From NCBI RefSeq assembly GCF_005405185.1, contig NZ_BJDO01000004.1, positions 1-64,000 of the forward strand: DNA of 64,000 bases, written 5' to 3'. Every line of letters starts with the position of its first letter. Position 1 is the stretch's first letter. This document shows positions 1-7,777 of the stretch, one piece after another. Made by a program: the position numbers and the translations under genes. The DNA comes from Secundilactobacillus hailunensis. Lineage in GTDB: Bacteria; Bacillota; Bacilli; Lactobacillales; Lactobacillaceae. The notes under the pieces were generated by a model. That model worked only from the letters and a program-made list of their open reading frames with translations, was not told the origin of the DNA and did not search any database.

Positions 1-72
1 AAAGTATAACGCCTGGGAGACTAGGTGTCCTTTTTTTGCAAAAAAACAGGCCTAAGTTTCTCAGTGTTGAAC
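1..72. other. Dyad-rich DNA after a truncated gene
   Basis: This stretch lies just past the premature stop of the M20 hydrolase. It contains a perfect palindrome of seven T, GC, seven A at 32-47, flanked by further imperfect symmetry (CTAGGTGTCC against GGCCTAAG). An 8-bp inverted repeat, AGTGTTGA and TCAACACT, spans the stop codon at 63-84. It may be a terminator for the thi operon or the end of a mobile element that cut the gene. The window edge prevents a decision. Confidence 0.3.
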
Positions 73-1176
73 TTAATCAACACTAAAAAGCTTAGACCCA
101 TAACTATCATGACCAGCACCAGAGGCCATGATTTGAGAAGTCAGGCTTAACTGCTGTGCCAGCTGCTTATTTTGCGCCAGCAGATCTGAATCAAACGTCG
201 CGGGCAGATCTTTACCATAACGTTTTGAAGCACATTTGATTTGCGGATCGGCTTGGCGGTTGAGGGTTTCACCAATCAACTGCTCAAACTGATCCAACAG
301 GCGGTCGTCGGCGTGGCGCGCATCAATCGTAAATTGGATGGTTCCCGGAATGACGTTCGAAGTGTTGGGGGAGACCGTCAATTGACCAACCGTAAAAGCG
401 AGATTGGGACTCAGATGACGAGCAAGACCGTTTAACTGATAGATGATAGTAACTGCAGCTTGAAGGGCATCATGGCGGTCATTCATGGGGGTCGTTCCCG
501 CGTGATTAGACACGCCATGAACGGTGATTGACCAGCGTCTTTGACCCACGATACCAGAGACCAGTCCAACTGCAGCGTGCGTGTTAATCAGTCTGGGGCC
601 CTGTTCGATGTGGAGCTCAGTAAAGCTGATCGGTAATGCAGGCCGTTTAACCACGATGTTACTGATGGTTTGCAGCTGTTCAACGGCTTGACTACGGGCT
701 TGTTCAAAGCTAATGCCGTTTTGATCGGTTAACGGACCAACTGATTGGTGCAGGGCATAGTATTTGGAACCGCTGAAAGTGGTGTTAAAGCGACTGCCTT
801 CTTCCTCGCTGAAAGAGATCAGGCGCAGCGTGTGTCGGGGCGCACCAAAACGAGTTTTAAGCATGGTGATTGCTTGCAGACCACCGAGGACACCATATAA
901 ACCGTCGAATTTTCCGCCATTGCGCACTGTATCCATATGGGAACCCGTGGCAATGACGTGGTCGTCTTCACCAGGGAGATCCAAGTAGACGTTGCCGTAA
1001 TGATCGACCATAGCGGTTAAACCGGCTTGCTGACCAAATTGAATTAAGGCGGCTTGCGCCTTTACCCAGCTGGGCGAATAAACTAACCGGTTTTGACCCA
1101 CAGTTTTAGCGGAAAGCTGAATAATTTGCTGAAAATGACGTTCAAAGGTTACCCATTCGTCGGTCGCACGAATCAT
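73..1176 (-). CDS. M20-family amidohydrolase (allantoate/N-carbamoyl amino acid hydrolase type), C-terminally truncated
   Basis: Metal-dependent amidohydrolase of the AllC/HyuC branch of peptidase family M20, which cleaves N-carbamoyl or related amides. Visible motifs: TGSHMDTV with the His80 and Asp82 region, GGKFDG near 87-92, the acidic SFSEEEGSRF near 121-130, ELHIEQGP with His189, and the dimerisation-domain motif NHAGTTP near 224-230. The C-terminal metal motif GAGHD (His356) is present, but only about ten residues follow it, whereas family members (usually about 400-415 aa) continue about 40 residues. The protein has 367 aa and ends unnaturally, so it is probably truncated and perhaps inactive. 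Its ATG overlaps the thiG stop as ATGA, so it is the last gene of the thi operon. A salvage role (compare the M20-superfamily deformylase YlmB of Bacillus thiamine salvage) is an inference from position; the motifs favour the AllC group. Confidence 0.75.
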   Translation of the reverse strand: MIRATDEWVTFERHFQQIIQLSAKTVGQNRLVYSPSWVKAQAALIQFGQQAGLTAMVDHYGNVYLDLPGEDDHVIATGSHMDTVRNGGKFDGLYGVLGGLQAITMLKTRFGAPRHTLRLISFSEEEGSRFNTTFSGSKYYALHQSVGPLTDQNGISFEQARSQAVEQLQTISNIVVKRPALPISFTELHIEQGPRLINTHAAVGLVSGIVGQRRWSITVHGVSNHAGTTPMNDRHDALQAAVTIIYQLNGLARHLSPNLAFTVGQLTVSPNTSNVIPGTIQFTIDARHADDRLLDQFEQLIGETLNRQADPQIKCASKRYGKDLPATFDSDLLAQNKQLAQQLSLTSQIMASGAGHDSYGSKLFSVD

Positions 1177-1943
1177 TTGCTGACGCCAGTGAGTGGTGAA
1201 GAGGCCACTGCACCGCGCTCAATAATGCGGCCAGGACCAGCTAAATAAGCTTTACGGCCGGCTTCAACGCCTAAGCGGAAGGCCTCTGCCATTAACGGAA
1301 TGTTTTTCGCTGTAGCCATGGAGGTGTTGGCCATGATGGCATCAGCACCCATTTCCATCGCCTCAGCAGCTTCGCTAGGGCGGCCAATACCAGCATCAAT
1401 AATGATTGGCACATCAATTTCATCGATCAGTATTTGAATGAGCGCCTTTGTAGCTAACCCCTGGTTGGTCCCAATTGGTGCTGCTAAAGGCATGACAGTA
1501 GCGGCACCAGCGTCAACTAACTGGTGCGCGGTGTTTAAATCAGGTAAGATATAGGGCATGACGATGAAGCCTTCATTGGCCAGTACTTCAGTGGCTTTGA
1601 TGGTTTCGGCGTTGTCTGGCATCAAGTATTTCTTGTCGGGGACCACTTCGAGTTTAATAAAGTCACTGCCGCTGATTTCTCGCGCTAATCGGGCCGTGCG
1701 AATGGCTTCGTCAGCAGTGGTAGAACCCGAAGTGTTAGGCAAAATAGTGATCCCTTCTGGAATGTAATTCAGGATGTTTTCCTTAGCGGAATCGGTGCGG
1801 CGCAAAGCCATAGTAATGATTTGTGCCTTGGCCTGATTGATAGCTGAATCAATTAAATCATAGGAATATTTACCGGAACCGAGAATGAAACGTGACGTAA
1901 ACGTATGTCCACCAATTGTGAGCAGATCTGTTTTTTCTGACAT
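1173..1943 (-). CDS. thiG: Thiazole synthase ThiG
   Basis: ThiG is a TIM-barrel enzyme that condenses 1-deoxyxylulose 5-phosphate, dehydroglycine and sulfur from ThiS thiocarboxylate into the thiazole phosphate of thiamine. Visible: N-terminal GGHTFTSRFILGSGKY, the Schiff-base lysine in DFIKLEV (Lys97), and the phosphate-binding segments APIGTNQGL and DAGIGRPSEA in the second half. At 256 aa it is full length for the family. The ATG at 1943 follows a strong AGGAGG. It lies 12 bp after thiF and overlaps the M20 hydrolase by 4 bp, which indicates one transcript under the TPP riboswitch. No thiH or thiO, the source of dehydroglycine, is seen in the window. Confidence 0.93.
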   Translation of the reverse strand: MSEKTDLLTIGGHTFTSRFILGSGKYSYDLIDSAINQAKAQIITMALRRTDSAKENILNYIPEGITILPNTSGSTTADEAIRTARLAREISGSDFIKLEVVPDKKYLMPDNAETIKATEVLANEGFIVMPYILPDLNTAHQLVDAGAATVMPLAAPIGTNQGLATKALIQILIDEIDVPIIIDAGIGRPSEAAEAMEMGADAIMANTSMATAKNIPLMAEAFRLGVEAGRKAYLAGPGRIIERGAVASSPLTGVSK

Positions 1944-1955
1944 GTTATCTTCCTC

Positions 1956-2600
1956 CTAAATCTTTGTTTGACCTAAAATTAAACGCGTGATCATGTTGGC
2001 TTCATGACCCGCAGCAATCATGACTCTTGGTGCCATCAGACCCTCGGCACCAGCCGTCGTACCATCGCCTGCAATGTACAGGTTAGGGCGAACCTGTTTG
2101 GTGATGATCGAGTTTGAACTATGAATGCCAGCCATGCCGGTTGCCATCACCATTGGTTTATTTGGGAAAAATTCGCTAGCCGCATCCAATAACATTGCTT
2201 TAGCGCTGGGATTATCGAAAGCTTCGCAAATGATGTCTGCATCGCCGAAAATTTCGTCCACGTTATCGTGGTCAACCTTCTGTACCCGGGTCGTGATGGT
2301 GACAAACGGGTTGAATTCCTGCAGGTTTTGCTTCAATGCAGTGACTTTGTCCATGCCGACCTGACTGAGCTTAAACTGCTGGCGGTTTAAATTACTCAGC
2401 TCAACTTGGTCAAAATCGATGAGCGTTAAGTGACCGACGCCAATACGAGCCAGTGCAATGGCAATGTTGGAGCCCAGACCGCCGGCACCGGCGATGGCCA
2501 CGTGAGCAGCAGTTAAGCGGTCGGTGGAATCGGCAACGTTGCGGGCTTTCATGCCCTGATAGACGTCCTTGATGGCCATTCCTTGAATAGTTGGTTGCAT
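1956..2600 (-). CDS. thiF: ThiF-family sulfur-carrier adenylyltransferase
   Basis: E1-like enzyme that adenylates the C-terminus of ThiS so that it can be thiocarboxylated. The ATP-binding Rossmann motif GAGGLGS is near residues 39-45, followed by LIDFDQVELSNLNRQQF, which is diagnostic for the ThiF/MoeB/E1 family. The start at 2600 is chosen because AAGGAGG sits seven bases upstream; an earlier in-frame start at 2630 would overlap thiS and lacks a ribosome site. The protein has 214 aa, shorter than E. coli ThiF, and shows no CxxC zinc pairs, consistent with the short ThiF type of Firmicutes. It lies between thiS and thiG in one operon. Confidence 0.88.
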   Translation of the reverse strand: MQPTIQGMAIKDVYQGMKARNVADSTDRLTAAHVAIAGAGGLGSNIAIALARIGVGHLTLIDFDQVELSNLNRQQFKLSQVGMDKVTALKQNLQEFNPFVTITTRVQKVDHDNVDEIFGDADIICEAFDNPSAKAMLLDAASEFFPNKPMVMATGMAGIHSSNSIITKQVRPNLYIAGDGTTAGAEGLMAPRVMIAAGHEANMITRLILGQTKI

Positions 2601-2610
2601 AATGGCCTCC

Positions 2611-2811
2611 TTAACGACCGCCGCCGACAAACGAGATCAGTTCGAGTTTGTCGTCCGGTTTAATCAGCGTTTGCTCGTATTCGGGCCGGTGAATAATTGT
2701 CCCGTTTAATTCCACCACCACGTTATCAACGGGCGTTTTGCGCTGTTGTAAAAATGCCAGTAAATTTTGACCAGCAGCTTTAGCGAATGGCTCGCCGTTT
2801 ACAGTAACCAT
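2611..2811 (-). CDS. thiS: Sulfur carrier protein ThiS
   Basis: Ubiquitin-fold sulfur carrier of 66 aa for thiazole synthesis. It starts MVTVNGEPF and has the usual NGTIIHRPEY and DKLELISFVGGG tail. Canonical ThiS ends in Gly-Gly, whose carboxylate is activated by ThiF. Here the last codons read GGC GGC GGT CGT TAA, giving GGGR with one extra arginine. The ATG at 2811 follows a T7 run, and its AAAGGGG ribosome site is buried in the 3' arm of a perfect 10-bp hairpin. First gene of the thi operon, downstream of the TPP riboswitch. Confidence 0.87.
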   Translation of the reverse strand: MVTVNGEPFAKAAGQNLLAFLQQRKTPVDNVVVELNGTIIHRPEYEQTLIKPDDKLELISFVGGGR

Positions 2812-2850
2812 AAAAAAAGCCCCTTTCCGTTTGTCTCCGAGAAAGGGGCT
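2812..2850 (-). terminator. Hairpin that hides the thiS ribosome site
   Basis: On the minus strand the arms AGCCCCTTTC (2850-2841) and GAAAGGGGCT (2827-2818) form a perfect 10-bp stem with a 13-nt loop, followed by T7 and then directly by the thiS ATG. The structure has the form of an intrinsic terminator and also sequesters the AAAGGGG Shine-Dalgarno sequence. It is probably part of the TPP riboswitch expression platform. Confidence 0.65.
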
Positions 2851-2881
2851 GACGCGTTCAATTAAAAGCACTTATCTACAC

Positions 2882-2915
2882 AAAAAAGACTTTTCGTGCA
2901 GAAAAGCCTTTTGAC
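2882..2915 (-). terminator. Rho-independent terminator of the TPP riboswitch
   Basis: Minus-strand hairpin AAAAGGCTTTTC, loop TGCAC, GAAAAGTCTTTT (one G-U pair) followed by T residues, directly downstream of the TPP aptamer. It fits the usual terminating expression platform. A second hairpin follows at 2812-2850. Confidence 0.65.
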
Positions 2916-2931
2916 TTGATCGTTCAGTAAA

Positions 2932-3012
2932 AGTCGCTCTTCCTTCGGTAGTACAAACTACATCAGGTTCGATGGGTTTAATCTCAGCCAATCAGGCACC
3001 CCAGACGAACTA
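2932..3012 (-). promoter_or_regulatory. TPP riboswitch (THI element)
   Basis: Read on the minus strand, the conserved core is CTGGGGTGCC, then GGCTGAGA, ACCC, GAACCTGATGTAGTT and CCGAAGGAAG. These are the invariant blocks of the thiamine pyrophosphate aptamer. It stands upstream of thiS-thiF-thiG and reads away from thiE. TPP binding is expected to switch off the thi operon through the two hairpins that follow. The divergent thiE gene has no aptamer of its own. Confidence 0.93.
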
Positions 3013-3176
3013 ACGTTATTCAATTATGATTTGAGTCAGTTAATTGACTCATCGCTTATATTTATAAGCTAGAACGTTGCGGAAGTCAAGAGAAGAAAAT
3101 CAACGTGACAAGCGCCAGACTTTTCGTTAGACTGTTGGCGAGGTTTGAAAAAGGTTTGTGCGATCAGGAGGGAATT

Positions 3177-3809
3177 ATGAAAATCAGTAATCGGCCGCTT
3201 TACTTAGTCACGGATGCGTTAAATTATTCTGAGTCGGATTTTCTTAAACACGTTGAGTCAGCCTGTCAAGGCGGTGTTGATCTCGTGCAGTTACGCGAGA
3301 AAAAATTAACCAGCCTGCAGTATTTTCAACGGGCCTACGCCGTTAAGCAAATCACTGATCAGTTTCAAATACCGCTTATCATCGATGATCGATTAGATAT
3401 TGCTCAGGCGGTAGGGGCAGCCGGTGTGCACCTCGGTCAAAAAGATTTGCCGGTGGCCGTTGCTAGGGAGATTTTAGGCCCCCAGGCGATCATTGGTGCA
3501 ACTGCTAAGACGTTAAATCAGGCACAACTAGCGGTTGAGCAGGGGGCTGATTATCTTGGCACTGGCGCCATTTTTCCCACGCGAACCCACGTTGAGACCG
3601 TTCGGACCAGCGTGGAAACGTTAAAGCAAATCAAGCAGTCAGTTAGCGTGCCAGTTTACGCAATTGGCGGGTTAAACGCCGGTAACGTCGTAGCGGTTAA
3701 GCCAGCAGGTGTCGACGGTGTCGCGGTCGTTTCAGCCATTATGCGAGCAGTTGATCCACAATGTGCTGCACGTGAATTGCGGGATCAAATTTTGACTATT
3801 ATTGGGTGA
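3177..3809 (+). CDS. thiE: Thiamine-phosphate synthase ThiE
   Basis: Joins hydroxymethylpyrimidine diphosphate and thiazole phosphate to thiamine phosphate. TIM-barrel of 210 aa with the family blocks VQLREK, IIDDRLDIA, GVHLGQKDL, GATAKT, YLGTGAIFPT and AIGGL in order. The ATG at 3177 is preceded by AGGAGG; the open frame extends upstream to a GTG at 3105, but that segment has no family similarity and no ribosome site. It is transcribed away from the riboswitch-controlled thiSFG operon. The HMP branch enzymes (ThiC/ThiD) are not in the window. Confidence 0.93.
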   Translation: MKISNRPLYLVTDALNYSESDFLKHVESACQGGVDLVQLREKKLTSLQYFQRAYAVKQITDQFQIPLIIDDRLDIAQAVGAAGVHLGQKDLPVAVAREILGPQAIIGATAKTLNQAQLAVEQGADYLGTGAIFPTRTHVETVRTSVETLKQIKQSVSVPVYAIGGLNAGNVVAVKPAGVDGVAVVSAIMRAVDPQCAARELRDQILTIIG

Positions 3810-3816
3810 AAATTAC

Positions 3817-3868
3817 CGTATTATTGCATTATACAATTCTAAAATTGTATAATGCAATAATATGGTAT
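3817..3868 (+). repeat. Long AT-rich inverted repeat
   Basis: Two arms of 24 nt with one mismatch (ACCGTATTATTGCATTATAC... and its complement) are separated by the 4-nt loop CTAA, just after thiE. The right arm contains TATAAT and the left TTGCAT and TACAAT. There is no GC-rich stem or T-run, so it is a poor standard terminator. It could be an operator, a remnant of a small mobile element, or a weak thiE terminator. Confidence 0.5.
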
Positions 3869-3907
3869 AGCAGTAATTCTTAATGGCGATGGCAAAAATA
3901 CAAATTG

Positions 3908-4130
3908 CTAGTTAATCAAGCAATCATTATGGACTGGATTGACGTCAATCATTTGCAAATAACTAAGGCTTGGTAGCATTAATTCAGTCGTTAAATTTGA
4001 TTTATCTGTGGGTTCAAAATTACCATAATTAGTCATTTGGGAAAGGCTATATTGGAATTGAAAGTTTTGCCGAATTGGACATCAAAATCGGGGTCAATCG
4101 CTTGTGTAACCACTTGTTCGAGCTTTTATG
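3908..4130 (-). pseudogene. Possible gene remnant, family unknown
   Basis: The 374-bp gap before phoH has no intact gene. On the minus strand, two short open stretches in different frames abut: one near 4128-4045 translating to VTQAIDPDFDVQFGKTF, and one of 58 codons ending at 3908 containing SLSQMTNYGNFEPTDKSN. The protein-like composition and abutting frames suggest the 3' end of a decayed gene with a frameshift. I do not recognise the family, and chance open frames are possible. Confidence 0.25.
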
Positions 4131-4183
4131 ACGGGATTGTCGTATAATGGTCTAAGAAATCTAATTTAATGTAAAGGAGTCCA

Positions 4184-5155
4184 TTGTTTTTGGCTGAAAA
4201 TACGCAAACTGAAAAAGAATATATCTTAGCAAATCCGGAACAGGGAGTCGCTATTTTGGGCGCGCAGGATCAGTTCGTTTCGCTCTTAGAAGAAGGGTTA
4301 AACGTGACGATCCACCCCTTTGGTAATTCCATTAAAGTTTCCGGTGAACCATTCCAAGTGCAAAAGGCGATGGCGATTCTAAAAAACATGGATAAGTTGA
4401 TCCAGAAGGGTATTCAGCTGAATAGTGCCGATGTTATTAGCGCCATGAAGATGGCCGACAAAGGAACTTTGGAATACTTCTTGGATCTATATACGGAAAC
4501 TTTGATCAAGGATGCTAAGGGCCGTGCCGTCCGCGTTAAAAATTACGGGCAACGGCAGTACATTGACGCGATCAAGCACAACGATGTTACCTTTGGGGTT
4601 GGCCCGGCTGGGACCGGGAAAACCTATTTAGCAGTTGTTATGGCGATTGCGGCTTTAAAGCGCGGTGACGTTGAAAAAATCATTTTGACCCGGCCAGCCG
4701 TTGAAGCTGGCGAAAGCCTGGGCTTTTTACCTGGTGATCTAAAGGATAAGGTCGATCCTTATTTGCGGCCAATCTACGATGCGCTTTACGCGATTTTGGG
4801 TGCGGATCATACTAACCGGCTGATGGATCGCGGTGTGATTGAGATTGCTCCGTTGGCTTACATGCGTGGCCGAACGTTAGAAGGAGCTTTCGTGATCTTG
4901 GATGAAGCTCAAAATACGACCAATGCGCAAATGAAGATGTTTTTGACCCGACTGGGATTTGGTTCAAAAATGATTGTTAACGGTGATATCACCCAGATCG
5001 ATCTCCCACGTCATAGTCAAAGCGGGTTAGTACAAGCAACTCATATTTTAAAGGATGTTAACCACATTGATTTTGTCACGTTTACGTCGGATGACGTTGT
5101 TCGGCACCCTGTCGTGGCAGCAATTATTAACGCTTATGAAGCTGTGGAAAAATAA
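4184..5155 (+). CDS. phoH: PhoH family ATPase (PhoH-like/YbeZ)
   Basis: P-loop NTPase of the PhoH family, associated with RNA metabolism together with YbeY. Walker A GPAGTGKT at about 140-147, Walker B ILDEAQNT near 235, and an N-terminal KH-like segment. Length 323 aa is usual. The start is a TTG: either 4184 (4 nt after AAAGGAG) or 4190 (10 nt after it); the two give almost the same protein. A -10 TATAAT stands at 4143. First gene of the phoH-ybeY-dgkA-era-recO core cluster, 19 bp upstream of ybeY. Confidence 0.92.
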   Translation: MFLAENTQTEKEYILANPEQGVAILGAQDQFVSLLEEGLNVTIHPFGNSIKVSGEPFQVQKAMAILKNMDKLIQKGIQLNSADVISAMKMADKGTLEYFLDLYTETLIKDAKGRAVRVKNYGQRQYIDAIKHNDVTFGVGPAGTGKTYLAVVMAIAALKRGDVEKIILTRPAVEAGESLGFLPGDLKDKVDPYLRPIYDALYAILGADHTNRLMDRGVIEIAPLAYMRGRTLEGAFVILDEAQNTTNAQMKMFLTRLGFGSKMIVNGDITQIDLPRHSQSGLVQATHILKDVNHIDFVTFTSDDVVRHPVVAAIINAYEAVEK

Positions 5156-5174
5156 ATAAGGACGAGTATAAAAC

Positions 5175-5663
5175 ATGGATCTAGAAATTTATGATGAAAC
5201 TAAAGATGGCGTACCAGCAGAACACATTCAATTGGTGAAAGACGTTCTCGAATATGCCGGTAAATACATTAAACTTAAAGAAAACACCGAAATGTCAGTC
5301 ACGTTTGTGAATAACGACCGGATTCAAGAGATCAACCGTAAGTATCGAGACGTTGATCGGGCAACGGATGTCATCAGTTTTGCGATTGAAGACAGCAGTA
5401 ATGAAGACGATGAATTTCCAATCGTGATGGATGAAGAACTGGAAGCCGAAATTCCCGAAAACATTGGCGATATTTTTGTCTCAGTGGATAAAGTCGGCGA
5501 ACAAGCAGAGTATTTGGAACATTCTTACGAACGGGAACTGGGCTTTTTAGTCGTTCATGGGTTCCTCCATCTCAACGGGTATGACCACATGGAGCCAGCA
5601 GATGAAAAGGTAATGTTCAAATTACAAAGGGATATACTTGACGCTTATGGGCTTAAACGATAA
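5175..5663 (+). CDS. ybeY: Endoribonuclease YbeY (rRNA maturation factor)
   Basis: Zinc-dependent single-strand endoribonuclease that takes part in 16S rRNA 3' processing and ribosome quality control. The signature HGFLHLNGYDH is near residues 128-138, giving the three zinc-binding histidines His128, His132 and His138. Upstream conserved block: YRDVDRATDVISF. 162 aa, slightly longer than the enterobacterial form because of an acidic insert (DSSNEDDEF). Its 3' end overlaps the start region of dgkA, so the two are probably translationally coupled. Confidence 0.94.
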   Translation: MDLEIYDETKDGVPAEHIQLVKDVLEYAGKYIKLKENTEMSVTFVNNDRIQEINRKYRDVDRATDVISFAIEDSSNEDDEFPIVMDEELEAEIPENIGDIFVSVDKVGEQAEYLEHSYERELGFLVVHGFLHLNGYDHMEPADEKVMFKLQRDILDAYGLKR

Positions 5664-6048
5664 ACAAGTCAAAAAAAATAAAAATTTCTTTCAATCGCTG
5701 TTTCATGCGTTAAGCGGCATTTACAGCCTAGTTTCCACTGAGCGAAATTTTCGCAAGCACATTGTCATGGCGGTAATCGCTGTTTTGCTGGGAATTTGGC
5801 TGCAACTGACTGTCAATGAGTGGTTGTGGATCACCTTAGCCATCTTTGTGGTGGTGGTCGCGGAAGTGCTGAATACCGTCGTGGAATCGATCGTTGATTT
5901 GATCGTTGGCCCGCATTATCACAAAGAGGCTAAAAAAGCGAAAGATGTTGCTGCTGGTGGCGTTTTAATTGCGGCTTTTTTTGCTGTAGTGATCGGCTGC
6001 TTGATTTTTATTCCAGAACTCATGCAAGAATTTAACGTTCAATTTTAA
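5638..6048 (+). CDS. dgkA: Undecaprenol kinase / diacylglycerol kinase family membrane protein
   Basis: Small integral-membrane kinase; Gram-positive members phosphorylate undecaprenol for the lipid carrier pool of wall synthesis. Three hydrophobic helices are visible and the family signature AEVLNTVVESIVDL lies near residues 79-92. The likely start is TTG 5638 (7 nt after AAAGG) or ATG 5647; both lie inside the 3' end of ybeY. Length 133-136 aa fits the family. It is followed 26 bp later by era, a conserved neighbour. Confidence 0.87.
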   Translation: MTLMGLNDKQVKKNKNFFQSLFHALSGIYSLVSTERNFRKHIVMAVIAVLLGIWLQLTVNEWLWITLAIFVVVVAEVLNTVVESIVDLIVGPHYHKEAKKAKDVAAGGVLIAAFFAVVIGCLIFIPELMQEFNVQF

Positions 6049-6074
6049 CATTTAACTAATAGGGGGAAATAAAT

Positions 6075-6980
6075 TTGGACAATCCAAATTATCGTAGCGG
6101 TTTTGTGGCCATCGTTGGCCGGCCAAATGTCGGTAAGTCGACTTTGCTCAACCGAGTGGTGGGCCAAAAGGTCGCTATCATGTCCGACAAGCCACAAACC
6201 ACGCGTAACAAAATTCAGGGGATCTACACAACTAATGATGCCCAGATCGTTTTTATTGATACACCGGGGATTCATAAGCCGAAGAGTGAACTAGGGGACT
6301 ACATGATGAAATCAGCTTTATCTTCCCTTAACGAAGTTGATGCGGTGATCATGATGGTTAACGCTGAACAACGTCGCGGGGCGGGTGATAATTTCATTAT
6401 TGATCGGCTAAAGACCGTTAAAAAGCCGGTTTACTTAGTCGTTAATAAAATTGATCAGATTACCCCGGATGATTTATTGGTCGTAATCGATCAGTATAAG
6501 GATGCTTTAAAATGGCAAGAAGTGCTGCCAATATCCGCTTTGGAAGGCAATAACGTTGAGGAAATGCTTAACGAGCTAGTGGGTAAATTACCTCATGGCC
6601 CGCAATATTACCCAGATGATCAGGTCACGGACCATCCAGAACGGTTTATCGTTTCTGAATTAATTCGTGAAAAGATCTTCCAGTTGACCCGTCAGGAAAT
6701 TCCGCATTCAGTTGCGGTTGTGATTGAAAAGATGAAACGTCAAAATGAGCAGAAAGTTCATATTCAAGCGACTATCATCGTTGACCGACCAACTCAAAAG
6801 GACATTTTGATTGGTAAGGGCGGTTCGATGTTAAAGAAGATCGGGACATTAGCTCGTAAGGACATTGAAAACCTGCTGGGTGATAAAGTTTACCTAGAAC
6901 TGTGGGTCAAAGTTGTGCCTGGCTGGCGTGACAAATCTTCGGCACTGCAGTCATACGGGTATCGTAAAGACGACTACTAG
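6075..6980 (+). CDS. era: GTPase Era
   Basis: Essential GTPase that binds 16S rRNA near the anti-Shine-Dalgarno end and assists 30S assembly. G1 GRPNVGKS at 15-22, G2 region [10 protein letters not shown]3 DTPG at 62-65, G4 NKID near 124, and a C-terminal KH domain with [14 protein letters not shown]. 301 aa is standard. The start codon is TTG at 6075 behind AGGGGGA; no ATG is better placed. Its gene order with ybeY and recO is conserved in Firmicutes. Confidence 0.96.
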   Translation: MDNPNYRSGFVAIVGRPNVGKSTLLNRVVGQKVAIMSDKPQTTRNKIQGIYTTNDAQIVFIDTPGIHKPKSELGDYMMKSALSSLNEVDAVIMMVNAEQRRGAGDNFIIDRLKTVKKPVYLVVNKIDQITPDDLLVVIDQYKDALKWQEVLPISALEGNNVEEMLNELVGKLPHGPQYYPDDQVTDHPERFIVSELIREKIFQLTRQEIPHSVAVVIEKMKRQNEQKVHIQATIIVDRPTQKDILIGKGGSMLKKIGTLARKDIENLLGDKVYLELWVKVVPGWRDKSSALQSYGYRKDDY

Positions 6981-6994
6981 AATGTGGTGATACA

Positions 6995-7774
6995 ATGGCC
7001 GGACAACTCATGAATTTTCATGGCATTGTCATGTATCAAAAAGCATATCGTGAACGCGACATGCTGATTAAATTTTTTACGCAGGAAGCTGGCAAGCGGA
7101 TGTTTTTTATCCGCGGTGCTAAAAAGCGTGGTTTTAAAATGACTGCTGACTTACTGCCGTTTACGTATGGTGTATACGCGGGTGATATTCGTGAACCAGG
7201 GCTCTCATTTATCAATGCGGCTAAGGATACTGCCAATTTTACGAAAATCGGGCAGGACATTTCTAAAAATGCTTATGCGACTTATATTATGTCATTGCTA
7301 GATATGGCGATCCCTGATAATCAACTACTGGGCAGCTGGTATCCGCGGTTATTCCACGCGTTGTCCTTGATCAATGACGGACTGGATGAAGCCATTATTG
7401 CCAATATTTTTGAAGTGCAAATGATGAGCCTTTTTGGGGTAGAACCCAACCTCCGCCAATGTGTGATCTGCGGTCGGACGGATCTGCCGTTTGATTATTC
7501 TGAATCGTATGGGGGTCTCTTGTGTCAGGCGCACTGGCATTTGGATCCGAACCGGCTTGATTTAGATCAGCGGACAATTTATTATCTGCATCAGTTTTCA
7601 GCCGTTGATCTCACCAAGCTAAAAACTATCAGTGTGCATGAAGAGACCAAGCAGCATTTGCGGCGAGCACTGGACATGATTTATTCGGATACCATCGGTG
7701 TTTATCCCAGATCAAAACGGTTCATTGATCAAATGACGAAGTGGAAACCACTGGATAATTCTAAAAAAGAGTAA
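6995..7774 (+). CDS. recO: DNA repair protein RecO
   Basis: Recombination mediator that with RecR loads RecA onto SSB-coated DNA. N-terminal OB fold (IVMYQKAYRERDMLIKFFT) and a C-terminal helical domain with a zinc-binding cluster: CVICGR followed 20 residues later by LCQAHWH. 259 aa is normal. It follows era by 14 bp, with GTGGTG-type ribosome site spacing. The gene ends the core cluster at a strong hairpin (7778-7824). Confidence 0.94.
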   Translation: MAGQLMNFHGIVMYQKAYRERDMLIKFFTQEAGKRMFFIRGAKKRGFKMTADLLPFTYGVYAGDIREPGLSFINAAKDTANFTKIGQDISKNAYATYIMSLLDMAIPDNQLLGSWYPRLFHALSLINDGLDEAIIANIFEVQMMSLFGVEPNLRQCVICGRTDLPFDYSESYGGLLCQAHWHLDPNRLDLDQRTIYYLHQFSAVDLTKLKTISVHEETKQHLRRALDMIYSDTIGVYPRSKRFIDQMTKWKPLDNSKKE

Positions 7775-7777
7775 AAT

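Noticed and set aside
3105-3176. Upstream GTG extension of thiE
   Set aside because: The added 24 residues lack family similarity, and AGGAGG directly precedes the ATG at 3177.
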